From positions 124,001-188,000 of the forward strand of contig JBBEBR010000022.1 in the NCBI GenBank assembly GCA_040882225.1: a stretch of DNA of 64,000 nt, written 5' to 3'. The DNA comes from Gracilimonas sp040882225 (GTDB lineage Bacteria; Bacteroidota; Rhodothermia; Balneolales; Balneolaceae). The translations under genes were made by a program, and so were the position numbers. Shown here one piece after another: positions 44,764-54,651 of this stretch; the first letter of the stretch is position 1; each line of letters opens with the position of its first letter. The notes under the pieces are model-generated. The model was given only the letters and a program-made list of their open reading frames with translations, was not told the origin of the DNA and did no database searches.

Positions 44764-46010
44764 AATCTTGAATTAACCACGTTGTTATAAATAGAACCGA
44801 AATTAAATTCAAAGCCAACCGAACCGCCGTAGGTGTACGATGTGGGCTGCTGCCTCAGGTTCAGCAGACGTTCTTCTTCTGAAATATCGCCCGCCGGCAA
44901 ACTTATTTGATCATTGATAAGGGAATATCTGGCCGAAAAGAACATTGATAAGCCGCGGGTAATTTTCATATTGAATTGGAGGCCGAAGTTTACACGGTTT
45001 TTGCTGAGATCGTGCATGTACATTCCCGCATCAAGCCAGCCATACACACCGCCCCAGGGTTGAGTGAAATCGGCCCGAACATTCAGCTCCTGTCGCCATA
45101 GAAACTCCTCTTCCTTGTCGTAAATGGTCGGTTCAGTATAATTATAGTGGGAGCCAAGAACTCCGTATCGGAAGGTGATTTCACGTCGTGTATATTCTCG
45201 GTATGGAAACACGCTGTACTCAATAGAAGGAGTTGCGCCCACACTTAAATCTATGTTATTTTGAGTGGAAGAGCGCACCCGCTGATAGGCCCCAACTGTC
45301 CAGTGGTCACTCAAGCTTAAAGCCTGAAGGCCAAAGAAATTTTTATTCTCTGTGATGTAAATGTCCTTATTTTCATTACCATCATCATCTATGGAAGTAA
45401 AGACTTGGCGGTTATAATTCTGATTATAATTGAAATTTATTTTCCATTTATCAGTGATTCTTCGGGCATCAAAACTGCCATTCATTCGGTTGTATTTTTT
45501 TGTCTGTTCACCACTGAAATTAGTGCTCGCCCCAATTTTAAAAACCCAGCTGTTCCAGGGATCTTTGCCATTGCTTTTTTGTGCTGATGAGCGTATTCCG
45601 GTAAAACTGAGATTCAAGGAGGAGAGAATGTCCTTGTCGGTCAGGAATGAAACCAATCCAAGTTTTATATATTTCACCAGCCGGTTTCGCATCATTGCAT
45701 TCGTATCAGATTCCGGGCTGATGAACTTAATCTCTTTAGTTTGATCGTTGAAAATTCCCATCCCCATATAATTGAGCGTATGCTCCCAGCCTCCGCTTCC
45801 GGTTTGTTGAAGGGTTACCAAAAGGTGAACCTCCGCATCGGCCTGATCCCGGACGAAGTTTATAAACTGAATTTCTGTGCGTACAAAATTCGCGTTACAA
45901 CCCCGGCAATCCAGGTAAACGGATATGGTTTCATTGAAATCAGTATCCTGAGAAAGGGAAAGAGAAGGGATAAATAAAATCAGGGCGAAAAATAGTAGAG
46001 ACTGCTTCAT
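44760..46010 (-). CDS. Secreted protein with N-terminal CxxC module and barrel-like C-terminus
   Basis: A 416-residue protein with signal peptide (MKQSLLFFALILFIPSLSLS). Just after it, YLDCRGCNANFVRTEI carries a CxxC pair. The rest is made of alternating aromatic strands (WKINFNYNQNYNRQVF, FRYGVLGSHYNYTE, MFFSARYSLI) ending VNSRF, which suggests an outer-membrane barrel. I know this N-terminal pattern only as part of uncharacterised proteins in related bacteria, so no function is given. It overlaps mscS by 4 bases, end to end. Confidence 0.65.
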   Translation of the reverse strand: MKQSLLFFALILFIPSLSLSQDTDFNETISVYLDCRGCNANFVRTEIQFINFVRDQADAEVHLLVTLQQTGSGGWEHTLNYMGMGIFNDQTKEIKFISPESDTNAMMRNRLVKYIKLGLVSFLTDKDILSSLNLSFTGIRSSAQKSNGKDPWNSWVFKIGASTNFSGEQTKKYNRMNGSFDARRITDKWKINFNYNQNYNRQVFTSIDDDGNENKDIYITENKNFFGLQALSLSDHWTVGAYQRVRSSTQNNIDLSVGATPSIEYSVFPYREYTRREITFRYGVLGSHYNYTEPTIYDKEEEFLWRQELNVRADFTQPWGGVYGWLDAGMYMHDLSKNRVNFGLQFNMKITRGLSMFFSARYSLINDQISLPAGDISEEERLLNLRQQPTSYTYGGSVGFEFNFGSIYNNVVNSRF

Positions 46011-46168
46011 AGAATGTCGATACGCTAAACTTTAAGCGGTCAAAGTTAAAAAATAGATTGGCCAAAAAAGATGAAAAGATTAAAAAAGAATCACCTCATC
46101 TGGTAAATCGCTTAAAGTGGCAAATCGTCTTTTGGAAATCATTGGGAGCCGAACCTCCAGTTCTGAAA

Positions 46169-48403
46169 TTATTTCAGGTGTCTCTCTAAATATTCGGTGT
46201 AAGTTTTGTAGAGGAGAACATAACTCGGGCCATTATATGCTACACCGTGAGTTCCCGGAGGATAGATTCTCAAATCTGCATCTTTACCGGCATCGGTTAA
46301 AGCTTTCACTAACTGCATGGTATTTTGCATGTGCACGTTTTCATCCATAGAGGAATGCGCAATAAACATTTTTCCCTGAAGCTTGGGAGCATGAGTTACT
46401 GCGGAGCTTTTCACATATCCTTCCTCATTTTCTTCTAAAAGTCCCATATAGCGTTCCGTATAAATTGTATCATACAACCTCCAATCGGTTACGGGTGCAC
46501 CAACAATAGCCACCTTGAACACATTTGGATGTGTCAAAATCGAGTAACTGCTAATATATCCACCATAACTGTGGCCACGGATTCCCGCCCGGTCGCCATC
46601 AATCCACTCATGTTCACCCGATAAATATTTCACAGTCTCGGCATAGTCATGTGCTTCCCAATGGCCAAGATTTTTATAAACTATTTTCTCGAACTCGCCA
46701 CCATAACCACCACTTCCGCGGTTGTTAATATTCGCAATTACAAATCCTTGTTGCGCCAGCCACTGAATCCAGCCGCTACTTTCCCAGGAATTATAAACCC
46801 CCTGCGCTCCTGGGCCTCCATACACATTTAATAACAGCGGATATTTTTTATTGGGATCAAAATCGATTGGTTTTATGATGTAGCCATCAAGGGGCTGTCC
46901 ATCGGAGGTTGTGAAGCTGAACAACTCGCGCGGGGCATAAACATGATCCTCAATATATTCCCAGACTGAAGCATTGTCTTCAAGCTTTTTCAGCATTTCA
47001 CCTTCTGTAGACCATAACTCAGTTTGTCGTGGAGTATCGATACTGGAATACCGGTCGATATAATAAGCGCCATTTTCACCCATAGAAATGGAATGGGTTC
47101 CGGATTCGGTAGTCAGCTTTTTCTTGCCTGAGCCGTCAAAATTAATCGAGTACAAATGACGTTCTAATGCGCTTTCTTCGGTTGAAGAGTAATAAACCGT
47201 CTCTGTATCGGAGTTGATGGCATAAATATTATCAACCTCCCAGTTTCCATTGGTTACCTGATTCACAACTGAACCCGAATAATCATATCGATACATATGA
47301 TTGAAGCCATCCCGCTCCGAAATCCAGAAAAATTCCTGCTGGTCTTTCGGGAAAAAGAAGTAATCCATCACCCCCGCAAAAAAGTCGAAGACATCAATCC
47401 ACCCGGCTTCGTTTTTTTCTTCCATGATGAGTTCTCCCTCACCAGAATCAACATCAAAAAAGGAAAGCTTCATGTGGTTTTGCGGACGGTTCAGCCATAC
47501 TATCGCCAACTCTGCAGGATTTGCAGTCCAGTAAAAACGAGGGACATATCCATCCTGTAAGTCTACATCCATCCATTCACTTTTCCCGCTTTCAACATTG
47601 ACAACTCCGATTTTTATCTCAGGATTTTTTGTGCCCACTTTTGGATATGGAATTTCTACATATTCAGGGTAAGAGCCGGAATAATCGGTGGAAATAAACA
47701 GCTCAACTTCGCGCTCATCTGTTTGCCAGTAAGCAATGTATTTGCTGTCGTGCGACCAGCTCCAGGCTTGAGCGAGTCCAAATTCTTCTTCATAAACCCA
47801 TCCAAACCGGCCATTGTAGAAATTTTCATTTCCGGAATCTGTGAGCTGAGTTTCAGCTCGGGTATTTAAATCATAAGTGAACAAATCACCGTCTCTTTCA
47901 TAGCCCACTTTTGAACCATCAGGAGAAAGCTCCGCCGTCATCGCATCTTTTACGAGTACATTCAACTCGTCATCATCTACCGAATAATAGTAGTAATCAG
48001 AGACGCCGGAACGCCGGTAAATCGGGCGAAAATTACTTTGAAAAACAAGGTATTTAGAATCCTCAGTCCACTGAAAAGACTGATAAACAAATTCATCATC
48101 CGTACCGGGAAAGGTGAAATCAGTATTTACGAAAATCAGATTATCTTCCCCGGTCTCAGGATTATAAGAGCGGATTTCAGAGGCTTTTGTTTCGGGATTC
48201 CGTTGTGTGTAGGAATATTGTTGTCCGTTGTTAATCCAAACCACATTTCCAGGGCCACTGCCACCACTTAATTGGCCACCGGCATACAGCGCTTCCTGAA
48301 TATTCGCATACCGTGTTTTATCCTGGGCATTAAGATTTAGTGTATTTCCAATAGTACAGGCGGCAATCAGAATGAATGCAGAGAGTTTAGTAATTGCTTT
48401 CAT
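46169..48403 (-). CDS. Dipeptidyl peptidase IV family serine peptidase (S9)
   Basis: A 744-residue secreted peptidase with a signal peptide ending LNLNAQ. The N-terminal part is the DPP IV beta-propeller (many Y.YS.W.D.D.K motifs, WVYEEEFGLAQAWSWSHDS with the substrate-binding double Glu). The C-terminal alpha/beta-hydrolase has the catalytic Ser612 in GIRGHSYGG, Asp in SSMDENVH and His in GTHGVAY. It would remove Xaa-Pro dipeptides from periplasmic peptides. Monocistronic. Confidence 0.93.
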   Translation of the reverse strand: MKAITKLSAFILIAACTIGNTLNLNAQDKTRYANIQEALYAGGQLSGGSGPGNVVWINNGQQYSYTQRNPETKASEIRSYNPETGEDNLIFVNTDFTFPGTDDEFVYQSFQWTEDSKYLVFQSNFRPIYRRSGVSDYYYYSVDDDELNVLVKDAMTAELSPDGSKVGYERDGDLFTYDLNTRAETQLTDSGNENFYNGRFGWVYEEEFGLAQAWSWSHDSKYIAYWQTDEREVELFISTDYSGSYPEYVEIPYPKVGTKNPEIKIGVVNVESGKSEWMDVDLQDGYVPRFYWTANPAELAIVWLNRPQNHMKLSFFDVDSGEGELIMEEKNEAGWIDVFDFFAGVMDYFFFPKDQQEFFWISERDGFNHMYRYDYSGSVVNQVTNGNWEVDNIYAINSDTETVYYSSTEESALERHLYSINFDGSGKKKLTTESGTHSISMGENGAYYIDRYSSIDTPRQTELWSTEGEMLKKLEDNASVWEYIEDHVYAPRELFSFTTSDGQPLDGYIIKPIDFDPNKKYPLLLNVYGGPGAQGVYNSWESSGWIQWLAQQGFVIANINNRGSGGYGGEFEKIVYKNLGHWEAHDYAETVKYLSGEHEWIDGDRAGIRGHSYGGYISSYSILTHPNVFKVAIVGAPVTDWRLYDTIYTERYMGLLEENEEGYVKSSAVTHAPKLQGKMFIAHSSMDENVHMQNTMQLVKALTDAGKDADLRIYPPGTHGVAYNGPSYVLLYKTYTEYLERHLK

Positions 48404-48504
48404 AGCGTAGAAGATCAGGGTTCAATAATTTAGTATAGAAGTACGGGATATTTGATAAGTACTACAATAGCGAAGGTTGTAAATATATTTTCGGCATATC
48501 ACAG

Positions 48505-49251
48505 TCAAGAGATTAATATCTGGAATGCGCTCATAGCGAGAATTGCGATCGTTACCCAAAGCCCCACAGTATGTGGTTTACTATTTTTAAGGGCTTCAGG
48601 GATAAGGTCGGAAAACACCATCCATATCATGGCTCCGGCGGCAAGCCCAAGTCCCAAAGGCAGGTATTGCTCAAAAGTTTCCACGAAAAGAAAAGCAGGA
48701 ATGGCCATCAAAGGTTGAGGTAAACTGGAAAAAATGCTCCAGCCCGCCGCTTTTATGGGTGAAGTTCCCTGTGGTACCATCACCAGGCTGATGGCTAAAC
48801 CCTCCGGTATATTATGAACCGCAATGGCAATGGCGATAAAGATGCCAAACTCTAAAGTACTGGCGAAAGAAACGCCTACACTAACACCTTCAGCGAAAGA
48901 ATGAATGGTCATGATTCCGAGAAACAGAAGCATATGTTTGCGCTTTTTGCCAATAATGTCATCCACGCCTTTTATGGATTTCCCCTCAAGCAAACGGTTT
49001 GCGAGCACAATTAGAATCAGTCCCAAAATCATTCCAATGATTGTCATCCACTCATCAATTTTGTAGCCTTCCATTATAAGGCTGAAACTTGCGGCAAGCA
49101 TTAATCCGGAAGCAGCCGCATGTGACTTCCCAAAAAGAGAAGGAGAAATATCTTTGATAAAAAAGAAAGGAAGCGCCCCCAGTCCGGTTGCCACGGCTGT
49201 GAGGAGCGAATACAGAAAAACGGTTAACAGGGGAGTTTCAATCAAATCCAT
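48505..49251 (-). CDS. ZIP family divalent metal transporter
   Basis: A 248-residue membrane protein with about eight transmembrane helices. Helices IV and V carry the metal-pathway motifs HSFAEGVSVG and HNIPEGLAIS, diagnostic of the ZIP (zinc/iron permease) family. The protein is of the ZupT/GufA-like size and would admit Zn, Fe or Mn. It is downstream of lgt on the same strand, with a 142-base gap. Confidence 0.93.
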   Translation of the reverse strand: MDLIETPLLTVFLYSLLTAVATGLGALPFFFIKDISPSLFGKSHAAASGLMLAASFSLIMEGYKIDEWMTIIGMILGLILIVLANRLLEGKSIKGVDDIIGKKRKHMLLFLGIMTIHSFAEGVSVGVSFASTLEFGIFIAIAIAVHNIPEGLAISLVMVPQGTSPIKAAGWSIFSSLPQPLMAIPAFLFVETFEQYLPLGLGLAAGAMIWMVFSDLIPEALKNSKPHTVGLWVTIAILAMSAFQILIS

Positions 49252-49393
49252 AATAAAAATTTTGAAGGCAAAAGATATACGCTGGATGTTTTATTCCCTA
49301 AAGAAGCGGAGAATTTAGAATGGGAATAAATAGGAAGAAGCAAGAAATTCACTGAGTGCTGCTTAAAAGAATGTGAAGCCAAGAAAGTGAATA

Positions 49394-50212
49394 TTAATCC
49401 ACTTTCTTCTTCCAATCTACTTTTTTAATAATGAGGTAAACGCCAATCAAAACCATAGGAATACTCAGGATTTGACCCATATTCAAAGCCCATTCATTGG
49501 CAAACTCAGCCTGAGGAATTTTGGTGTACTCAAGAAAAAAGCGTCCTGAAAAAAGCAGAATCAGAAATGTACCAAGCAAAGCCCCTTCCGGTGGATTATT
49601 TTTATATTTTTTGTAGATAGTCCATAGCACGGCAAAAACCACGATGCAAAGTAGTGCTTCATAAAGCATGGTTGGATGGCGCGGCACCATTCCGGCCGGC
49701 CCGGGAAGATTAGTAAAAATGATAGCCCAGGGTGCGTCCGATTCAATCCCTACAATTTCAGAATTGAAAAAATTACCGATTCTGATAAACATTCCACCAA
49801 TTGCTGCTGGTATTACCACTCGATCGGCCAGCCACAAAAAAGTCATTCCCGATTTTTTCTTAGCCAGGTAATAGATCGCTATAATCACTCCAATAGCTGC
49901 GCCATGGCTAGCTAATCCACCATTCCAAACCGCTAAAACCTGATCCAGATTTCGAAGATAGTAGGAAGGATCATAAAAAATTACATGCCCAAAACGAGCT
50001 CCAATTACTGTTCCAACTAATATCCAGGTGAGAACGCTTTCCATCTCCTCAACTTTCCGGCCGGCATCTTTCCATAATCTAACTCCAAATATGTAGCCGG
50101 AGACAAAAGCGAAGGCGAACATCAAACCATACCAGCGCGGGGAAATGGGGCCAAGTGAGAAAATTACGGGATCAATTCCCCATGTGATGTTGTTTAGAAG
50201 AGCAATTAACAT
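49394..50212 (-). CDS. lgt: Prolipoprotein diacylglyceryl transferase
   Basis: A 272-residue inner-membrane enzyme that transfers diacylglycerol to lipobox Cys residues. Motifs present: GARFGHVIFYDPSYY, the essential ASHGA loop near residue 105, and RIGNFFNSEIVG with the conserved Arg and Asn-Phe. About seven transmembrane helices; full length. It matures the several lipoproteins encoded in this window. It is divergent from pcm. Confidence 0.97.
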   Translation of the reverse strand: MLIALLNNITWGIDPVIFSLGPISPRWYGLMFAFAFVSGYIFGVRLWKDAGRKVEEMESVLTWILVGTVIGARFGHVIFYDPSYYLRNLDQVLAVWNGGLASHGAAIGVIIAIYYLAKKKSGMTFLWLADRVVIPAAIGGMFIRIGNFFNSEIVGIESDAPWAIIFTNLPGPAGMVPRHPTMLYEALLCIVVFAVLWTIYKKYKNNPPEGALLGTFLILLFSGRFFLEYTKIPQAEFANEWALNMGQILSIPMVLIGVYLIIKKVDWKKKVD

Positions 50213-50369
50213 AATTTTGTAATGAGTTTATACAGCAAATAAACGTTCTGATTTTGTTTACCTATAATAGCGACTTCAGAAAATAAGAGCCAACAAGAGA
50301 AAGTGAAACTAAAACCAATTTGTTAAATCATTTTTTACGCTAAATGAGTATACTTGATTTATCACCGAA

Positions 50370-51047
50370 TTGGGACGAAACAGGGGGTTATTTTTGCAAG
50401 AAGATCGCAGATTTGTAAGGCCACGAAAAAAATTAGTTGAGATTTTACGAGAAAAAGGAATCGAAGATGAGCGCGTTTTAGCAGCCATTGGGAAAATTCC
50501 ACGCCACAAACTTATTGATACCGCTTTGCACTCCAAAGCATATCACGATACGGCCCTGCCCATTGGAATGGGGCAAACTATTTCGCAGCCTTTTACCGTG
50601 GCCGCACAAAGCGAATTACTGGCTATCGAACCTGGAGAAAAAGTACTCGAAATTGGAACCGGTTCAGGATATCAATGTATGGTTTTATGTGAATTGGGAG
50701 CCGATGTTTACAGCGTTGAACGCCACTCCGAACTTTATCACAGGGCAAAAGAAGCTCTCCGCGATTTAGGATACAAGGCAATGCTTAAAGTAGGAGATGG
50801 CACGCTCGGATGGTCTACTTATGCTCCATACGATGGCATTGTGGTTACGGCCGGCGCCCCGGTTGTGCCAGATGATTTAGTATCTCAGCTAAACATCGGC
50901 GGCCGTTTGGTGATACCGGTGGGTGATGATCAAAAACAAATAATGCTTCGCATAACCCGCGTGGGTGACAATGAATACGAAAGAGAAGAGCTGGCAAATT
51001 TCAAATTTGTACCACTCATCGGTGAAAAAGGGTGGGGAGACAAATAG
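50370..51047 (+). CDS. pcm: Protein-L-isoaspartate O-methyltransferase
   Basis: A 225-residue repair methyltransferase acting on damaged Asp/Asn in proteins. SAM motif I is VLEIGTGSGYQCMV; GMGQTISQPF, the family-specific N-terminal signature, and VTAGAP near the C-terminus are also present. No ATG lies at the 5' end: the likely starts are TTG at 50370 or 50394. An ATG at 50344 is in another frame and ends after 24 codons. The stop overlaps the start of the next gene by one base (TAGTG), suggesting coupling. Confidence 0.93.
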   Translation: MGRNRGLFLQEDRRFVRPRKKLVEILREKGIEDERVLAAIGKIPRHKLIDTALHSKAYHDTALPIGMGQTISQPFTVAAQSELLAIEPGEKVLEIGTGSGYQCMVLCELGADVYSVERHSELYHRAKEALRDLGYKAMLKVGDGTLGWSTYAPYDGIVVTAGAPVVPDDLVSQLNIGGRLVIPVGDDQKQIMLRITRVGDNEYEREELANFKFVPLIGEKGWGDK

Positions 51048-52159
51048 TGGCCACAGATTCATCATCCCCGAAAGATATTACCACATTCAAAGAGTCGCCA
51101 TTTCTTGCTTTAAAAGGTTTTTTGATGGGCTCCGCAGATATTGTTCCCGGAGTTAGCGGCGGAACAATGGCTTTAATTGTCGGAATTTACGAACGCCTGC
51201 TTGACGCTATTCGCAGTGTGAACGGGAAGTTCTTAAAAGCTTTTTTCACACTAAAATGGAAAGAAGCTTTAGCTGAAATCCATTTACTTTTCCTGGTTGT
51301 TTTATTCAGCGGAATTTTTGCCGCACTGGCATTTTTTACCAAAGTAGTGCCGCTTCAAATCTACATGTTTACCCACCCCGAAATTGTCTATGGTCTATTT
51401 TTTGGGTTGATAGTAGGCTCAATTTACATCCTTATAAAAACTTTGGGGCAGTTTAGAAAACAAGAAGCCGGAGCTTTGGTTTTGGGAATGATTTTAGGCT
51501 TTTGGATCGTCTCGCTTGTCCCAGCGGATACTCCCGAACATCCCGCATTTGTATTTTTGAGTGGAGCCATCGCGATTTGCGCAATGATTTTACCCGGAAT
51601 TTCCGGCTCCTACTTGCTGCTTATCATGAGGAAATACGATTACCTGTTATCCCAAATCGGATTGATTGGCGGCGAACAAACCACGGAAGGAATGTTAGCT
51701 CTGTTGCCTTTCATACTGGGAGCCATTGTGGGTTTGGCCGCTTTTTCCCGGTTCCTTTCCTGGTTGCTGAAAAGATATCACTCCCAGACCATCGCACTCC
51801 TGATTGGTTTTTTGATTGGTTCTTTATATGTAATATGGCCTTTTCAGCATCGTGAATTTGTTGAGCAGGTTCGAGATACAGAAGTATTACAAATAACCGA
51901 TGAGCGGGTTCAGGAGCTGAGAGAAAATCCCCCGGCAGAAAATTTGCCAAAATTTGAGCGGCTTCGGGATCATGCAGAAACAGGAGAGGATCAAATCGTT
52001 GTTGAGAAGGTGACTAAAAAGCTGCTGAAGTCGGAGCCTTTTGTGCCCGGCTGGCTTGGTTCCAAACCCGGTGAATATCCCAATGTTTGGGGCGGAATTA
52101 TCGGAATGTTTATCGGGGTGATAATGGTGGGCGGCTTAGAAAAACTGCGGGATAAATAA
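51047..52159 (+). CDS. DUF368 family transporter (PopT-type undecaprenyl-phosphate translocase)
   Basis: A 370-residue membrane protein. The N-terminal GFLMGSADIVPGVSGGTMAL and internal ILPGISGSYLLL are the diagnostic DUF368 repeat motifs, inside about ten hydrophobic segments. The family has been shown to recycle undecaprenyl phosphate across the inner membrane, so cell-envelope assembly is the likely role. Start chosen at GTG 51047, overlapping the pcm stop; an upstream GTG at 51032 would add five residues inside pcm. A charged insertion of about 60 residues precedes the last helix. Confidence 0.9.
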   Translation: MATDSSSPKDITTFKESPFLALKGFLMGSADIVPGVSGGTMALIVGIYERLLDAIRSVNGKFLKAFFTLKWKEALAEIHLLFLVVLFSGIFAALAFFTKVVPLQIYMFTHPEIVYGLFFGLIVGSIYILIKTLGQFRKQEAGALVLGMILGFWIVSLVPADTPEHPAFVFLSGAIAICAMILPGISGSYLLLIMRKYDYLLSQIGLIGGEQTTEGMLALLPFILGAIVGLAAFSRFLSWLLKRYHSQTIALLIGFLIGSLYVIWPFQHREFVEQVRDTEVLQITDERVQELRENPPAENLPKFERLRDHAETGEDQIVVEKVTKKLLKSEPFVPGWLGSKPGEYPNVWGGIIGMFIGVIMVGGLEKLRDK

Positions 52160-52180
52160 TCGGGTAATTCAACAAAGGTC

Positions 52181-52307
52181 ATTTCCCGAAGGGAAATCCA
52201 GGAATTAAAATTTTAGCCATCAAAAAAGCAAACCTTCTGTGGGGAAACATGTCTTTGATCGGTTTGGAACCCGTCCCGTTAGGGACAAAACCTTAAGCTC
52301 AGGTTTT
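52181..52307. repeat. Cluster of three palindromes next to a transposase remnant
   Basis: Three hairpins: ATTTCCCgaaGGGAAAT (52181-52197), GTCCCgttaGGGAC (52273-52286, with outer GGTTT/AAACC), and AAAACCT-taagctc-AGGTTTT (52287-52307). Hairpin clusters of this type flank IS200-type or REP-associated transposases. The rest of the gap to 52592 is taken by the transposase remnant; no other gene is seen. Confidence 0.65.
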
Positions 52308-52541
52308 AATCCACAGCCTTTAAAATATACTTGGGATTATAATCCACCTCATACTTTTCGAGCATATCGATATACTCCTCCACGAATGTTTTTTTCTTAT
52401 GATGTTTTTTCTGATTCATGATATAATGATAGACTCTATCAATATGACTCCTGCTGTAAGAGAAAGCCCCAAAACCCTCCTGCAAAACTGTTTCTCACCT
52501 TCTTTAGAACCTTTGAAAGCAAAAGGAACTTCTTTTGTGCC
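52306..52541 (-). pseudogene. Truncated, frameshifted IS200/IS605-type Y1 transposase
   Basis: The minus strand reads QEGFGAFSYSRSHIDRV and then YHYIMNQKKHHKKKTF, then EEYIDMLEKYEVDYNPKY, and ends at a TAA at 52306. This is the C-terminal part of a Y1 (HUH-type) transposase, including the helix with the catalytic Tyr and Gln (Y..NQ). Upstream, QF then a lost base of a TGG codon (so QF-W-QEGF becomes frameshifted) and further stops show it is dead. The HUH motif half is missing. Palindromes lie just beyond its 3' end. Confidence 0.75.
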
Positions 52542-52592
52542 GAAGGCTTTTTATCAGGTAATAGAGATATTAATCCTAAAAAAAAAAGCCTT

Positions 52593-53573
52593 ATGAATGT
52601 TCAACGTGTACTAATTCCTACCGATTTATCTGAAAAATCCAATGTGGCGTTAAAATCCCTCAACACCTTCGTTGATATGTTCGACTGTACGGTGGATTTT
52701 ATACATGTAATTCCACTTTCGCGGTATTTGAATGATAGTTTTGACCGTCTCGGAATCCCGCTAAACCTGGATAAAGAAGTATATCCAAAAATCATAGAGA
52801 ATATGAGGGGGCGGCTTTCTGAGTTTGCGGAGAAGAATATCAGCAATGAAAAAAACAGGGGAGAAATACTGATAGCCATCGACAGAAAACCCTCCGACGC
52901 CATTTTAGAACAGCTATCCAAAAAAAAGTATGATCTCATTATGATGAGTTCGAAAGGAGAACATGAGGGGGAATTTTTCCATGGCAGCGCGACTGATAAA
53001 ATTATCCGGCACTCAAAAGTACCGGTGCTGACGCTTACCGAACAGGTGGTTTCTTCAAAAATGAATACCATTGTAGTACCTTGCGATTTTTCCGATCGAT
53101 CGCTTGTCGCCATTCCTTTTGCATATGATTTGGCTTTACGATTTGGCGCAAAACTTGAACTGCTGCATGTGACAGAACTTTATGCAGCCGATATACAAGG
53201 TATTGAACCCACCGTAACTGGAATAGATAACAACGCGGTGTATGAGGGAGTGAGGGAGCGGATTGTATCATATTTCGGAAACCAAAAAGGCACTGAATTC
53301 TCACTTGCCCCGAAGAAAGAAAAATTTGAGGATACTCTTCTCAGAAAACTAAATGGAGTTCAGGAGAGTGTAGAGGTGAAAACGGTGATTCTAAAAGGAG
53401 TAGCTGCGCATCACGAAATATCTGACTATGCAAACGAACAGGCCGATATGCTGGTGATGAGCACCCATGGCAGAAGCGGGCTTTCCCGTATGCTGTTAGG
53501 TTCCACAACCGAACAGGTGATTCAGCATGTGAATAAGCCCCAGCTTACCATCAAGCCAAAATTAGAAGATTAA
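52593..53573 (+). CDS. Tandem universal stress protein (UspA), first copy
   Basis: A 326-residue protein with two UspA domains (about 1-145 and 150-320). The nucleotide-binding loop G..G(9)G(S/T) appears in the second domain as STHGRSGLSRMLLGSTTEQV; the first has a weaker SSKGEHEGEFFHGSATDK. Such tandem Usp proteins bind ATP and respond to stress. It is followed 103 bases later by a close paralogue. No operon partner suggests a target. Confidence 0.88.
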   Translation: MNVQRVLIPTDLSEKSNVALKSLNTFVDMFDCTVDFIHVIPLSRYLNDSFDRLGIPLNLDKEVYPKIIENMRGRLSEFAEKNISNEKNRGEILIAIDRKPSDAILEQLSKKKYDLIMMSSKGEHEGEFFHGSATDKIIRHSKVPVLTLTEQVVSSKMNTIVVPCDFSDRSLVAIPFAYDLALRFGAKLELLHVTELYAADIQGIEPTVTGIDNNAVYEGVRERIVSYFGNQKGTEFSLAPKKEKFEDTLLRKLNGVQESVEVKTVILKGVAAHHEISDYANEQADMLVMSTHGRSGLSRMLLGSTTEQVIQHVNKPQLTIKPKLED

Positions 53574-53676
53574 TGGAGTGAAAGCGGATGTACTAATCCT
53601 GAGGCAATAATCTTCACTTAAACTTCACAGATTCTTTGCACCTTTTGATACCAATAAACAATGAAGGGAGGTTGCG

Positions 53677-54651
53677 ATGAAAATCAAACAAATCTTAGTA
53701 CCTACAGATCTATCCAAAGCTTCTGTTGAAGGGGTGAAAATGGCTGCAAAACTGGCCGAGGTTTATGGAGGTATTGTAGATCTTATTCATGTGATACCGC
53801 TGATGAGCTATTACTCAGAAAGTATAGATAATTTAGGCTTGCCTTTCGATATGGAGAAAGATTTGTATCCAAAAGCTTTGCAGCGGGTGAACAAAAGGCT
53901 GCACGAAATTGCCGAAAAAAATATTGCTAAAGAGCACCGGGGATTACTTATCAATCAAGTGGGACGAAAACCCGCCAATGTGATTGCTGAACAAGCTAAT
54001 AATGGCCATTATGATTTGGTAATAATGGCAAATAAAGGCGGTCATGAAGCCGACGCCGTTCGCAGCAACATCACCGAGAAAGTAATTCGCCTTACAAAAA
54101 TTCCCGTTCTTTCCATAAACGAGATGTTAACAGAACAGGGAGTAAACAGCATTTTAGTACCTGTTGATGGATCTGAAGAAGCTAATTCCGCTTTAATTCC
54201 CGCTTTTGAACTTGCCAAAGAGTTTAAGGCAAGTATTACCTTACTGCATATTATTGAACCATATACTCTTGGGATGGAAGTTTTGCCACCTTTTGGGGAA
54301 GATGACGAAGCCATTTATACGTCTTTAATTGCAAGCATCGAGAAATACCTTGACAAACATCCGGTATTGGGTTTCAGCATCAAAAGGAGCGGAATAGATT
54401 TTGAAGATTACCTGGTTCACAAAGAAGGTGATCAAGTAGGCTCTATCGCCTTTGTTACCATAGTGAAAAAAGGATTTTCTGCCCATAGCGAAATCAGCGA
54501 CTACGCCAATGAAAACGCTGATCTTGTGGTAATGAGCACTCATGGCAGAACCGGAATATCCCGCGTATTGCTTGGGTCTACAACCGGTGCGGTAGCTCAG
54601 CTACTGAACAAGCCATTGTTCACTTTTCGGCCAAAGAACGGGGAGCAGTAA
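53677..54651 (+). CDS. Tandem universal stress protein (UspA), second copy
   Basis: A 324-residue paralogue of the preceding gene, with the same domain layout; matching phrases include DLIHVIPLMSYYSES versus DFIHVIPLSRYLNDS and the final STHGRTGISRVLLGSTTGAV. An AGGGAGG ribosome-binding sequence precedes the ATG, stronger than for most genes here. A gene duplication is clear; divergence is enough that it is not recent. Cytoplasmic. Confidence 0.9.
   Translation: MKIKQILVPTDLSKASVEGVKMAAKLAEVYGGIVDLIHVIPLMSYYSESIDNLGLPFDMEKDLYPKALQRVNKRLHEIAEKNIAKEHRGLLINQVGRKPANVIAEQANNGHYDLVIMANKGGHEADAVRSNITEKVIRLTKIPVLSINEMLTEQGVNSILVPVDGSEEANSALIPAFELAKEFKASITLLHIIEPYTLGMEVLPPFGEDDEAIYTSLIASIEKYLDKHPVLGFSIKRSGIDFEDYLVHKEGDQVGSIAFVTIVKKGFSAHSEISDYANENADLVVMSTHGRTGISRVLLGSTTGAVAQLLNKPLFTFRPKNGEQ

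Noticed and set aside
50344..50418. ATG at 50344 as the pcm start
   Set aside because: It is in a different frame from the methyltransferase and stops after 24 codons, so an in-frame TTG is preferred.
52601..53113. A 170-codon minus-strand frame inside the first Usp gene
   Set aside because: Antisense to a complete UspA protein and without motifs.
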